A stretch of 64,000 bases of DNA from assembly GCF_003597395.2 (NCBI RefSeq), contig NC_133771.1:123331406-123395405 (forward strand), read 5' to 3'. Made by a program: the position numbers and the translations under genes. Shown here in pieces: positions 21,812 to 31,714 of this stretch; position 1 is the stretch's first letter; every line of letters starts with the position of its first letter. The stretch is from Chelonoidis abingdonii. Taxonomy: Eukaryota > Chordata > Testudines > Testudinidae. The notes under the pieces were generated by a model. It did not search any database. It saw only the letters and a list, made by a program, of their open reading frames with translations, and was not told the origin of the DNA.

Positions 21812-22029
21812 GGGCAGGTCTACATTTAAAGCTGTAGCACTATAGTGAAAACATTACTACATTGATGTAAGAGGCAGTAGGTAGGTCAATGAAAGAAGTC
21901 CTCCTGTCACCATAGCTCTGTCCACACCAGGGGCTAGGTCGGTATAACTGCGTCGCACAGGGGTGTGGATTTTTCACACCCCTGAGCGACATAGTTATAC
22001 TGATATAAGTTTACGGTGTAGACCCAGCC
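21812..22029. mobile_element. PIF/Harbinger-like MITE, 3-bp TSD
   Basis: Ends GGGCAGGTCTACATTTAA and GGTGTAGACCCAGCC are inverted repeats, with TCA on both sides (21809-21811, 22030-22032). An internal hairpin pairs AGGGGTGTG with CACACCCCT around GATTTTT. The family also occurs at 29467-29712 and, in reverse, at 17569-17850. Confidence 0.85.
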
Positions 22030-22032
22030 TCA

Positions 22033-23275
22033 GGCTTAGCACTGGGGACAGGTTTGAGCCCCTATGGTCTAAACAGGCTCCAACGAAACTGACATTGTTC
22101 CGATGACTACCCATTAAACTGCCACATTTTAGGGAAGACTGTTTACAAAACCACTTAACCATACTGTGCAACCAACAGCTGAATTAGACCTGTCTGCCTA
22201 TCTGGGGTCAGAGAGCGTCACGTTGCTCTTCAGGGGATGGAAATCTATTTTGCAGGACACAGCCTTTTAAAAAACAACAATTATTCAAACACACCTAAAC
22301 TAGACAAGTCATTTGTTATCTCTTTCTTTATGAAAAAAAAAAATAAGAGAAAAAGGCACAAAATGAAACCTTACAATTAAATTCCTTTTACAAAAAAAAC
22401 CACTGGTACCAAATAAAATCACTGCTGCGAAAGGGGAAAAAAAAGACATCAGCTAATGTGGTCAGTGGGAATGAGCCCTTTCGTCAGAGTGACGCAAAAG
22501 ACGACGCAAAGAAGATTTTAAAGGAGGGAAGACACCATGGTGGCAGGAAGGCAGCAGTGCAGTGGGCTTCTATGCAGGGGAGATTAGCTCAGACAAGAAC
22601 GTAGGCTCCCAAGGCCCCCAGGCCACTGGAGGCAGCTGTGTGTGTCATACAAATGACAAAAATAATGAGCTCAGGTCTAGGGGAGAGGAAGTGCAGCCTG
22701 TGTCTCCTCTGAAGTCCTTCCTGCTGGGTGAGCGTAGATTCTATCAGCAGGGCTTCCTACAGGAGCAATTCACCTCCCTCATTCTTTGCCAGGGGTTAGG
22801 AGCAGTGACTTGACCAATAAGTCAATTTCAGTAGGATATTTTAGAGGTGTGGGAAATGAGTCTGAGCATGAAGCAAATGGTGAAGGAAGCAGTTGTGTCC
22901 AGTGATGTCTGGATATATCAGATCCACTCTTAGAATGGGGCAAGGAAAGTTAGCTTCCCAAGGCTCCCTGTCTGCTATTGGAATAGGTCTGGGACTGCTT
23001 TTAAAGGGCAGTTAATAATTCCTGGAACATTTTGAAGGATATTCTGTATTTAGAATTTTTTTTATCTATGTGCCATAGATTTTTCTGTGTGTAGGGGGAG
23101 TGTTTCTGTCACTTGTTATTGCTATAAACATTCAGATGAAAACAAGATGTTTTTTCATCAAGTTCTTATTACTGCTCATTCCACATCCGGAGTCAGGATA
23201 TCTCACTTCTCACAGACACCTTTATTGAGGGAATGTAGTTTTCATGAAAGGTGTTCGATTTGCATTGATGGAGAC
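22033..23275. other. Unannotated DNA
   Basis: About 1.2 kb with no recognised gene. The 22562-22813 frame has no domain I know. Confidence 0.35.
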
Positions 23276-23278
23276 TGA

Positions 23279-23503
23279 AGGCGTGTCTACACTTAAGTCC
23301 GGAGTGATCGATCCAGCAGGGGTCCATTTATCGCCTCTATTGAAGAGGCGATAAATTGACTCTTAAGCGCTCTCCTGTTGATTCCGGTACTCCACCAGGG
23401 CGAGAGGCATAGGTGGAGTCAACAGGGGAGTGTCAGCAGTCGACTTACTATAGCTGAAGTTGCATAACTTAGATCAATCCTGCCCACCAGTACACATCAG
23501 GCC
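23279..23503. mobile_element. MITE with internal 12-bp hairpin
   Basis: Begins GGCGTGTCTACACTTAAG and ends CAGTACACATCAGGCC, with TGA on each side. ATTTATCGCCTC at 23326-23337 pairs exactly with GAGGCGATAAAT at 23345-23356. The TGTCTACAC end resembles the Harbinger-like MITEs but the interior differs, so it is a separate family of the same general type. Confidence 0.75.
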
Positions 23504-23506
23504 TGA

Positions 23507-24589
23507 GATGCTCTATTTATCCAAGGAACAGTTATGGGATAGAAAGTAGCAGTGCAAGCTTCTTTGCACTGCCCCTCCAATGCATCTCAACCCCGACGAG
23601 GGGTGAGAGGGAAGCAGAGTCTCCATGGTCAGAAACTCTTGGGAATATGTCATGAAATTCCTAGCAAGAGTGCCATTTTAGTGTGATGTACGTACCTGAA
23701 TACTAGAAACTGAATTTAGCCTTCTATTCCCCATTTTACACAGGCTGCTAAAAAGCCATTAGATGGTTAACAATTTATAGTCACTAGTGAAATAGACCAA
23801 ATTTGAACCTGTGACCTAAAAGTAATTTTTTAAACCCATTGCCAATCCACAGAGCTAGTCAGTCCCTTAAAGTCATAGCCTTACTTTTTTGTGAGATCAT
23901 TGTCATGTCCACAGTAATTACCTGTGATGTCACAAACCACGGATTGAAACTTCAGATGGAGAATAAACAGTAGGAGCAGATGAACTTTGAAAAAAAAGCT
24001 ATTTTCATGCAAATTTCCCTAGTCATAACAAATAAAGGAAGAGGGGGAAAACCCATAACATAAATGATATATCTGCAGAATTGGTTCTAAATAGAATGTT
24101 TTTCAAAGCTTACCAGGACACATCACTGGCTCTTTAATGCCTGCTTTCCCACCAATTTGTATCCTGTCAATTTACAAGATATTGCAAATACCTACCTTAT
24201 TTAATAAAAATGCAAAGCACAATGGAGAGTTTATGTAAACAAGGCTGGCAAAATATCTTTGCAGAACATTTTGGAGAGAGAGAAAGAAAATAAATGAACA
24301 TTTTAAGAGGTTCAGTATAATTGAGATATAATCTTAGTAGAATCATAGGCCTGGCCAAATACCAAATAAAAACCCAGAGGAGAGCTTGGGAGGAGTAGAA
24401 CGCCATGAGGAATTAATTACTGAGTTTTTCCCCCCGTCTTTCTCTGATGGTGAAGAGCATTGCCTTCTTATGGAATGAGCCACAGTTTCGCTCCTATGCC
24501 CCACAGATCCACCAAGATCCACAGGAGTATAGCCAGTAGAATGTGATCAATGTACTACTGTTGCTATTATTCCACCCAGCACAATAATA
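23507..24589. other. Unannotated AT-rich DNA
   Basis: No gene or repeat was recognised. Confidence 0.35.
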
Positions 24590-24695
24590 CTTGTCACATA
24601 CAAAGCGCTTTTCATCCAAACCTCACAAAGCGTTGTAACAAAAGTGTGTCTTTACAGATGGAGAAAAGAAAACCTACAGGTTAAGGGCTAGATTT
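24590..24695 (-). repeat. Probable MIR fragment, antisense
   Basis: AAAGCGCTTTTCATCCAAAC followed by ACAGATGGAGAAAAGAAAAC fits a MIR 3' half in reverse complement, but it is strongly diverged. Confidence 0.4.
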
Positions 24696-24926
24696 TCAAA
24701 TATGTCTACTAATTGAGGGGTGGTTGACAGGCTACACTGTGAAGACTTAACAGATCCCAGCTGGTCACCTGGCTGCTTGGGGCAGAGTATAAAAAGAAAG
24801 GGGAAGCCAGGCCTCAGGGAAGAGTGGATTTTTTTCCCCTTATGACCAGCTAAAGGGGAGAAAACACCCAGGGAATAATGCTTAGTGTTTCTCAAATGAT
24901 TTACTTTTTGACTTTGTGATTGGTAG

Positions 24927-25583
24927 TGTGACAAAGTTCCTCCTCTACCTTGGTGGGTCCTGCGCTTATTGGCAGATTTGTTCACCTCAGTGATCTTCCC
25001 CTCTTGTGGAACCCACAGTCTGGGTCAGCTCCTCCTGTGTCTGATCAGGAGTTGGGAGGTTTGGGGGGAACCCAGGCCCACCCTCTACTCCAGGTTCCAG
25101 CCCAGGGCCCTGTGGATCGCAGCTGTCTATAGTGCCTCCTGTAACAGCTGCATGACAGCTACAACTCCCTGGGCTACTTCCCCATGGCCTCCTCCAAACA
25201 CCTTCTTTATCCTCACCACAGGACCTTCCTCCTGATGTCTGATAACGCTTGTCCTCCTCAATCCTCCAGCAGTACACTCTCTCACTCTCAGCTTCTTGCT
25301 CCCAGCTCCTCACTCACACTCCTTCTCCTCTGGCTCCTCCCTGCCTGACTGGAGTGAGCTCCTTTTTAAACCCAGGTGCCCTGATTAGCCTGCCTTGATT
25401 GGCTGCAGGTGTTCTAATTAAAGTAGCTATCTCTACTGCCTTCTAGAAAGATCTTAATTGGCTCCAGGTGCCTTGATTAACCTGGAGCAACTGCCATTTG
25501 GTTACTAGGGATTTGTTTAGCCTGGGGCTAACATATCTGTTTCTCAGTACTTTACTGTAGCCATCTGGCCTTGCCCCATCACA
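24927..25583 (+). mobile_element. Solo LTR, family B, 657 bp, 4-bp TSD
   Basis: Starts TGTGACAAAGTTCCTCCTC and ends GGCCTTGCCCCATCACA. GTAG occurs at 24923-24926 and 25584-25587. The interior is C/T-rich with CTGATTAGCCTGCCTTGATT and CTCCAGGTGCCTTGATTAAC blocks. It shares CCCTCTACTCCAGGT and CCTGGGCTACTTCCCC with family A, so the two are related. No protein-coding region flanks it. The overlapping frames at 24950-25313 are shadows. Confidence 0.85.
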
Positions 25584-25795
25584 GTAGATAATGGAGAAGC
25601 CCCGAGGAAAGGGCTTTAAAAGACCTGAGACTTGGAGCTTTATTTCCACTCTCTGGCTGGTGTAACAGCCCACCAACTTACAGTGCCACGAGGTTTGGGT
25701 GCCCAACTCGAGACTCCTCTGGCTGGATTTTCAGAGCTCCCATAGCTCTAGCTGACTTCGATCCGCTGCCATTTGACATAACAAAACCTATGTAG

Positions 25796-26351
25796 TGTGG
25801 TAAATTGCCCAGCACTATTATGATGAGTCTCGCGCTTTCTCTTCTTTGGGGGGCGGTTCAGGGCGTCATTTCTTGCCCCTAAATTGGAATATTAATTGCC
25901 CCACTAGTGTCCTAGAGAAGGGGAGTGGAGAGGGAGGGATCTGGGCCCACCCTCTACTCCAGGTCCTGAGGATAGTGGTGAACTACTTGAACTGACAGTT
26001 CCTCCCCCTGGGCTACTTCCCTCTCATGCCCTTTAGCTTGTGGGGGGCTTCCTGCCCTCCTTCTGCACAAGCCAGGTGCCCCTTACCTAGGGTCTAGGAC
26101 TTCTTAGCCCATCACAGCACTTCTCCAAACTGTCCTCTGCTTTGATACCAATTCTTTCTGCTCCAGCTCCCACATTGTCTGATTGAAGCACGGGTTTTTA
26201 TCATGTGACTGACTGCAGGTGCTCTAATTGGCTTCAGGTGCTCTAATTGGTGTCAGGTGCTCTAGTTAATCTATAGCAAACTTTCTTCCCCTTACAGGGA
26301 ATAAGGCTCCCTTCTAACCCTCTCCTGCTGCCCTCTGGCCATGCTGTATCA
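25796..26351 (+). mobile_element. Solo LTR, family A, second copy
   Basis: Starts TGTGGTAAATTGCCCAGC and ends near CATGCTGTATCA. It is collinear with 10233-10836 through AGTCTCGCGCTTTCTC, CCAGGTGCCCCTTACCTAGG and TAATCTATAGCAAACT. It carries a local triplication of a CAGGTGCTCTAATTGG unit at about 26216-26270 that the other copy lacks. The last CA of the canonical end appears lost, and no convincing duplication is seen. It lies only 212 bp from the family B LTR. Confidence 0.75.
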
Positions 26352-26365
26352 TGGTATATATAATA

Positions 26366-26629
26366 GTCACACCTTCCATTAAAATTCTATTCATAAGGAA
26401 TTGATAAAGGGCTAATAAATTATCAGTAGATGTTATAAGCATGTTACAGATGTGTTATAGATGGATCAGTAGGAGGTATTAGAGATAGATACAAGCCATG
26501 GTTATAAATCACCTATTGAATTCTATCACTATCTATAACAATTCATTAACTATTTATTAAAACATCTATTAAGCATTTATTAGCTTTTTATTAATGATCT
26601 ATACATGGAACCTTAATATAAAGTGTGAC
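26366..26629. mobile_element. MITE with ~75-bp terminal inverted repeats
   Basis: The left end GTCACACCTTCCATTAAAAT and the right end AATATAAAGTGTGAC pair as inverted repeats. The similarity extends inward through GGGCTAATAAATTATC against its mirror CATTTATTAGC, about 75 bp per arm. AT-rich with no coding frame. It abuts the solo LTR at 25796-26351. Superfamily is not assigned. Confidence 0.65.
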
Positions 26630-26635
26630 CCATAT

Positions 26636-26784
26636 TGGCCAAGATTTGCAAAATTGGGTACCTAATATCACACTTAGGCAGCTACAAAAGTAGCCTCATT
26701 GTGCAAGTTGCTGGGAACCCAGCAACTTCTGTTCACTTAAATGGCAGTTACTGGGTGCTCAGCACTTTTGAAAACCAGGCCACC
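26636..26784. repeat. Palindromic short repeat
   Basis: Ends GGCCAAGATTTGCAAAATTG and GTGCTCAGCACTTTTGAAAA CCAGGCC form a loose inverted repeat. The right end matches the better preserved copy at 31325-31412 (GGTGCTGAGC core). Confidence 0.5.
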
Positions 26785-26833
26785 CACTGCAAAAAAACTG
26801 CAAAAAACAAACAAACCCACAACAGCCTCAAAG

Positions 26834-27058
26834 CCTGGGTCAACTGACTCAAGCTTGAGAGGCTCACACTACAGGGCAAAACAGCTGTGTTGATGTTGGA
26901 GCTCAGGCTGGAGCCCAGGCTCTGAAACCTGGCGAGGGGGTGGGTCTCAGAGCCCAGCCTCCAGCCCAAGCAGGAATGCCAATATACCTATCAGTAGCCA
27001 AACTGCATGAGCCCCGCAAGCCCAAGTCAGTTGATCTAGGCTCTGCGATGGGCGTAGG
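26834..27058. repeat. GC-rich MITE-like repeat, partial
   Basis: AGCCTGGGTCAACTGACTC, GGAGCTCAGGCTGGAGCCCA and CAGAGCCCAGCCTCCAGCCC match the right part of the repeat at 38614-39161 in sequence style and order (antisense). The left terminus ends in CACACTACAGGGC. Decayed. Confidence 0.5.
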
Positions 27059-27059
27059 C

Positions 27060-27815
27060 ACAGTAAGGGTCGCAATCAGTGTTGTGCATTGATCGCGCAT
27101 ACAGTACTTCGCAAATGTTTCTGCGACAGATCAGGATGAGGTCAAGCTGATGCTAGGGTCCTGAGTAGAGGTGCCTCCATATGACCTTCCTACCGCTGCT
27201 GCCAGCAAAATAGGCATTCAGGACTATCAGCTTACAAGTGGCACAAAGCTCTAGGATATTCTGGCCATTTTTGCTGTGGCTACCTGTGCCATGTTGGCCA
27301 ATGATGTGCCCCCAATGCTCCCAATCCTTACCCAGAAGAGCACTGAAATCACCGAGAACAGCAAGTCTGTTCCTTATGGCAACATTCTTGATGATTTGTT
27401 CCAGCTGAGACTAGAACTCATCTCTTTTGCTGTTTGGAGTAGTCAAGTGTTTATCCACAGATGGACAGAAGAGCCAGGGTTCCCAAGTTTGTATTCACAT
27501 CCAGCTGCATGATCCTCTCATCGATAAATACCATAGGGGAACATGCACTGAGGACAGACTTCTTGACGGCAAATCCAACACCATATATCCTTGGTTCATT
27601 TTCAGATTTCCCAGTCCTGCAGAAGTGGTAGCTCACTTCAACTAGTGACCCAGTTTCCAAAGTCTCATCTCACTGAGAGCTGAAATTATGACACTCCATT
27701 GATGTAGTTCTTTATCAATTATGAGTATTTTCCAAAGTTCATGGTCTTTCAGTGCAAGTCCAGTTAACATAGTGCAAACATTCCAACAAGAAATGATCAG
27801 TTTTGAGCCAGGAAA
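27060..27815 (-). pseudogene. LINE AP-endonuclease domain, antisense, decayed
   Basis: Reading the minus strand from about 27815 to 27060 gives, in order, WNVCTML (from the WNVRTM motif), ISALSEMRL (the ALSETR motif with catalytic Glu), ENEPRIYGVGFAVKKS, VLGDFSALLGKDWEHWG with GQHGTGSHSKNGQNILELC, then HQLDLILICRRN and a final NTDCDP. This is the endonuclease half of an APE-type non-LTR retrotransposon, which nicks target DNA for reverse transcription. GDFNA reads GDFSA, so a catalytic Asn is lost. At least one in-frame stop precedes HQLD, and frame changes occur. It does not resemble the CR1 copies here, so a second LINE clade is present. The clade is not assigned. Confidence 0.8.
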
Positions 27816-27959
27816 GAAGAAGTTGGAAGAAAGCTATTTCAGTCCACCTTTTTCGGGCCTTCCCCGAATTGGGGCAAACAGGCCACCCCTAAATGGGACT
27901 GCTTGGACATCTGATCCACTGTCAAACGCTTGGGTTCTTCCCCACCAGGACAAGTGACC

Positions 27960-28800
27960 ATCAAGCACAGACACTAAACACACTTAAAGGAAACCCTTCC
28001 CAATTAGCACAAATCAGAGAAAACTAAGTAGAGCAGGATTCCAGAAAACTATAGAGTACATAACCTGTACAGTTCCCCTCCACAAATTTGTCTGTAGGCT
28101 TTAGCTGTTTGCCTGTGAATTTATAAGCCCTATCGTTGCCACCGATCTGGTCCTGTATGTCTTCCACAATAGCAGCCAAGAACCCACCCACAATAATTCA
28201 TCAGACATATAAGTAACACATACTCTCCCACAGTCATTCATTCCCTAACAGACATCATGTATTCTTTCTGAGAGCCACTTGTGTTTCTGCCGTTTATGTG
28301 CTGTCTGTTCTTATTGGGTTTTATTGTTAGATTTACAACGGTTTAAGCTGGTGCACAGATGAACAGATGAAATGTTAGGGAGGGTTGCTGTTGCTGGACC
28401 AGCATAGTGAAACACGCTCAGCTTCAGGCTGAAGTATTGAATCTTGAAGAAAATATAGAAATACCCTTGCTTGTGGCAAGCTCTCTCCCCAAGCTTCCCC
28501 GGCATCCACACCACACTGGTTGTATAATGTTGACAAATGATCACTGGGTACTAAGATGAGATTTCAGAACTTAGTTCATATATGACTAAAGTAATGACAT
28601 AAACTTAGCACTTCAGAGATGAAAGGCTCAAGCGACAAGCTCCATATTAAAACCTAGATACGTAGATCAGATTGATTTGAACTAACGAGTGCAAGAGCTA
28701 GACTTAGTCCAGTTAGGCTCGAATCTGCTTCCTCCAATGTTACACGTTTGGAAGGTTTTATTTCACTTTTTTCCTCTCACTGAAATATTCTGAAGAGGTT
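27960..28800. other. Unannotated DNA upstream of the LINE fragment
   Basis: No gene or named repeat. The first part might continue the LINE 5' region on the minus strand, but no motif remains readable. Confidence 0.35.
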
Positions 28801-28801
28801 T

Positions 28802-28890
28802 GGGGCCTGATTCACCTCTGCTCTACTGATTTCAGTGGAGTTAGATCAGTGTAAAACCGGAGAACTGTGGTGGTAAATCAGACCCTTTGT
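28802..28890. repeat. Palindromic short repeat
   Basis: GGGCCTGATTCACCTCTGC at the left and GGTGGTAAATCAGACCC at the right pair as imperfect arms around CTGATTTCAGTGGAGTT. Similar elements lie at 31325 and 63727. Confidence 0.55.
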
Positions 28891-28944
28891 ATCTGTTGGA
28901 CGCTGGAGTGTTTCTGAAAATGTTGCCCATTCAGATAAAATTGT

Positions 28945-29045
28945 TAGAGCCCTGCAAATCTGTAGATATCCGCTTTACATCCGCAGACCATTTTCGTGGA
29001 TCGCTGATCAGTTGCAGATACAAATTTTGTATCCATGCAGGGCTA
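28945..29045. mobile_element. 101-bp MITE with perfect 9-bp flanking repeat
   Basis: Ends TAGAGCCCTGCA and TGCAGGGCTA are inverted repeats. The flank TAAAATTGT is identical on both sides (28936-28944, 29046-29054). A duplication of 8-9 bp points to a hAT-type transposase acting in trans. The reverse complement matches 60652-60735 almost throughout (GGACACAAAATTTGTATCCG, AAAAATGGTCCACAGATAT), so it is a small relative of that GC-rich repeat. Confidence 0.85.
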
Positions 29046-29389
29046 TAAAATTGTGCATGAGTGGCTAGGGTGGGCCAGATAGGCTTTTTCACAATCAAGA
29101 TTGCCACAATAAAGCTAGGACTTTTATTTGACAGAGCTTCAAATGTTACTCTCCAAACGTAGCATAACTAAGCAAACCATACGAAAAACCTTCTGAGAAC
29201 CAGCTACAATTAAATTGTAACAAGCATGTGAAGGAAAATGTGATCCAACTCCTTCATTATCCCAAAGAAACACATTAAAAGGTACATCCAGAGTGTTACT
29301 GGGTATTTCAGAAAGTCCTTGGGTGGCACTGACTAGGGGAGGAAGAAGAAGAGAAAGGAAACTTGAATGAAAGAATGGTTTGTGGTAAA

Positions 29390-29878
29390 GATTGGGAATT
29401 CAAGAGTGTGGGATTCAATCCCTGTTCAGCGACGGACTCACTGTGTAAACTTGGACGACTCACTTAGGCCAGGTCTACATTACCACTTACTTCAGTGTAA
29501 CTTACGTCGCTCAGGGGTGTGAATAAGCCACACCACTGAATGACGTAAGTTACACTGACCTAAGCACCGGTGTGGACAACGCTATGTCAGCAGAAGAGCT
29601 TCTCCTGATGACATAGCTACTGCCTCTCGTGGAGATGGATTTATAGAGTGTCTTCACCAGACGCACATCGGTGCAGCTGCGCCAGTGTAGTGCTTCTAGA
29701 GTAGACTAGCCCTTAGTCTCTGTGTCTCAGTTCCCCACATGTAAACCGGGGGTGCTAATAATGCTTCCTTTGTCCATTGTGTCAATATAGAATGCAAGCA
29801 CTTTGGGGAAAGGACTGTCTCTGTGCAGTGCCCTAGAACACTGGGGACTGTAGATGCCATAAAAGCTTTAAAGAACAC
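29390..29878 (+). repeat. MIR SINE split by a Harbinger-like MITE
   Basis: The 5' half (29390-29466) has GATTCAATCCCTGTTCAGCG and ACTTGGACGACTCACTTA. The 3' half (29713-29878) resumes with GTCTCTGTGTCTCAGTTCCC and GCACTTTGGGGAAAGGACTG. The halves join in MIR order when the insertion is removed. Confidence 0.8.
29467..29712. mobile_element. PIF/Harbinger-like MITE inside a MIR, TTA TSD
   Basis: A 246-bp element with ends GGCCAGGTCTACATTAC and GAGTAGACTAGCCC. The target triplet TTA occurs at 29464-29466 and 29713-29715, as expected for PIF/Harbinger insertion. Internal features are AACTTACGTCGCTCAGGGGT and its imperfect mirror with CACTGAATGACGTAAGTTA. No transposase is present. The interrupted MIR proves the exact borders. 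Confidence 0.9.
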
Positions 29879-29879
29879 A

Positions 29880-31320
29880 TTTATACTTGCAATGACAGGG
29901 TTGAATACATAATAGAGAGTTTAGAGTGAATGTCCTTTGGGTTTGTTTCCAAAGCTATTTGTTAGAAAGAACATGTCTACATAATTCCTTTTACTCAAAA
30001 CAATGCATCACTGCTAACAGGGTGTGGGGTTTTTTGTTTGTTTGGGTAGACTCGCTGCCCTCTACAGGATTTCAGATGTTCTTGATCCAGTTTTGCTTAT
30101 TTTGATTTTCATACTCTTTATTTCTTTTTAAAAATGTTCCTCACCAGTTTTCTGTCGTTGTTGCTACCCCATAACCATTTTCAACTAGCGACAGTGCCTC
30201 GACACCTGATGGGCTCCATTTGTTTGGTGCAGCATTCCTCGGGTTTTGACAGAGGAAAACGTGCTTGCTGTCCTTAGAGTAATATCAAACAGGGACCTTC
30301 TCTAAGATTTTGACAAGTTGCCTGCCCTTGCTCAAGCTCTATATCTCTGCAAGTACAAGGCCTATTGGAACTATAGAGGCTGTCATTTTCTTCCCCTGGG
30401 CAATCATGTGTACAATCACTGGGAACGCTTGCCATTACCATTACTGTACCTTCCAGAATACAGACACACACTATATTACTCCACAGGAAAAAAATGTAAC
30501 TTAGCAAACAGTGCCAAGGCCTGGAGCTGGGACCTCAGAAGCCAGGAATTGCTGAGCTGCTAATTTATCTGAAATGTCACCGTCTAAACAGAAACATGCA
30601 ATATATTGACATCAGCAAGATATTTCCTGAAAGCATCTTAAAGAGAGATTCTCGTTTAATATACCTCGACGTAGCTGCTCTTGTAAAACAGAAATCAAAG
30701 CCCTTATTAAAAAAAAAATAGAAAAGAAGTATTTTGTTAGTTAGAAAAATACACTTCAAGGTTTGATTAAAGGGGACAAAATATCCACTTTCTTGACTTT
30801 TACAGAGGTAAGACAAAAAAACCACAACTTTTTTATATGAATAGCGTTCTGTGTTTATCCCTTGTATATTTTTCTTTTGAACTTGCCATTTTGCTATTGC
30901 AGCTGGGCTTGTCAGTTTTCAGCACTAATGGGTTGTGATATGGTGTCAGGGGAAGTCAACAATCAATATTGGAAAAAAGGGCTATCGTTGCTGACACAGC
31001 CAAGGATGGAAACACAATGATCTTAGTTTGCAGAGAAATAGAAGAAAAAGTCTGTGTTTGTCTCGCTTTTAAGATTAGGAGAGATTTATCCCTCGATGAC
31101 CAAGCTGTTGCCCCTCACTCCCCCTACAAGCCGCTAACCCTATCGTACATCTTGCCCTAAAAGATAGATTTTTAGTTTAATGAGAAAAACCTTTTATAGC
31201 TAAGTTAATAATGTTATAGCTCACATTTATGGTTTAGAGTTATTATCTGAAACTGGAAAATTCTGGGTTGCACAGTGTATACTTCAGCAGAAAAGCAATA
31301 TTAGGTGCTTTTATTTAATG
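29880..31320. other. Unannotated DNA
   Basis: About 1.4 kb without a recognised gene or repeat. Frames on both strands near 30274-30825 have no known domain. Confidence 0.35.
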
Positions 31321-31324
31321 CTTG

Positions 31325-31412
31325 GGCCTGATTTTCAGAGGTGCTGAGCCCCACAATCCCAGCTTAAGTCAAAGAGAACTGCAGGAGCTCAGCACCTTTG
31401 AAAAACAGACCC
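31325..31412. repeat. Palindromic short repeat with 25-bp arms
   Basis: GGCCTGATTTTCAGAGGTGC plus TGAGC on the left pairs with GCTCAGCACCTTTGAAAAAC on the right. The spacer includes TTAAGTCAAAGAGAACT. The arms suggest a MITE or a foldback SINE. The same core recurs at 26755-26784. Confidence 0.75.
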
Positions 31413-31534
31413 TACAGATGTTATCACTGAAAGACAAGCTTTGTACAAAAGGCTTATAATGAAAATATAGTAATCCTCTGCCCAGACCATGTTTTTATCC
31501 AAGGATCTCAGCCAACCTTACTAACTTTAAGCCT

Positions 31535-31712
31535 CTCAGTACACTTGTGAAACAGGTAGGTGGTATTTATTATCCCCAGTTTGCATAGAAGGAAACTGAG
31601 GCAGGTCCATTACCCAAGGTCTCACAGTGAGTAACCAATAAAGCCAGGAATGGAAACCAGGAGCTGTGGCCCCTAATCCACAGCTTTGATTACTAGGCAA
31701 TACTGCCTTCCC
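31535..31712 (-). repeat. MIR SINE, antisense
   Basis: TATTATCCCCAGTTTGCATA, AGGAAACTGAGGCAGGTCC, ACCCAAGGTCTCACAGTGAG and AGCCAGGAATGGAAACCAGG are the reverse complement of the MIR core in the correct order. Confidence 0.88.
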
Positions 31713-31714
31713 AC

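Noticed and set aside
23281..23503. Repeats and hairpins considered as a CRISPR-like or attachment-site structure
   Set aside because: The context is a vertebrate genome with MITE ends and a 3-bp duplication; there are no regularly spaced units.
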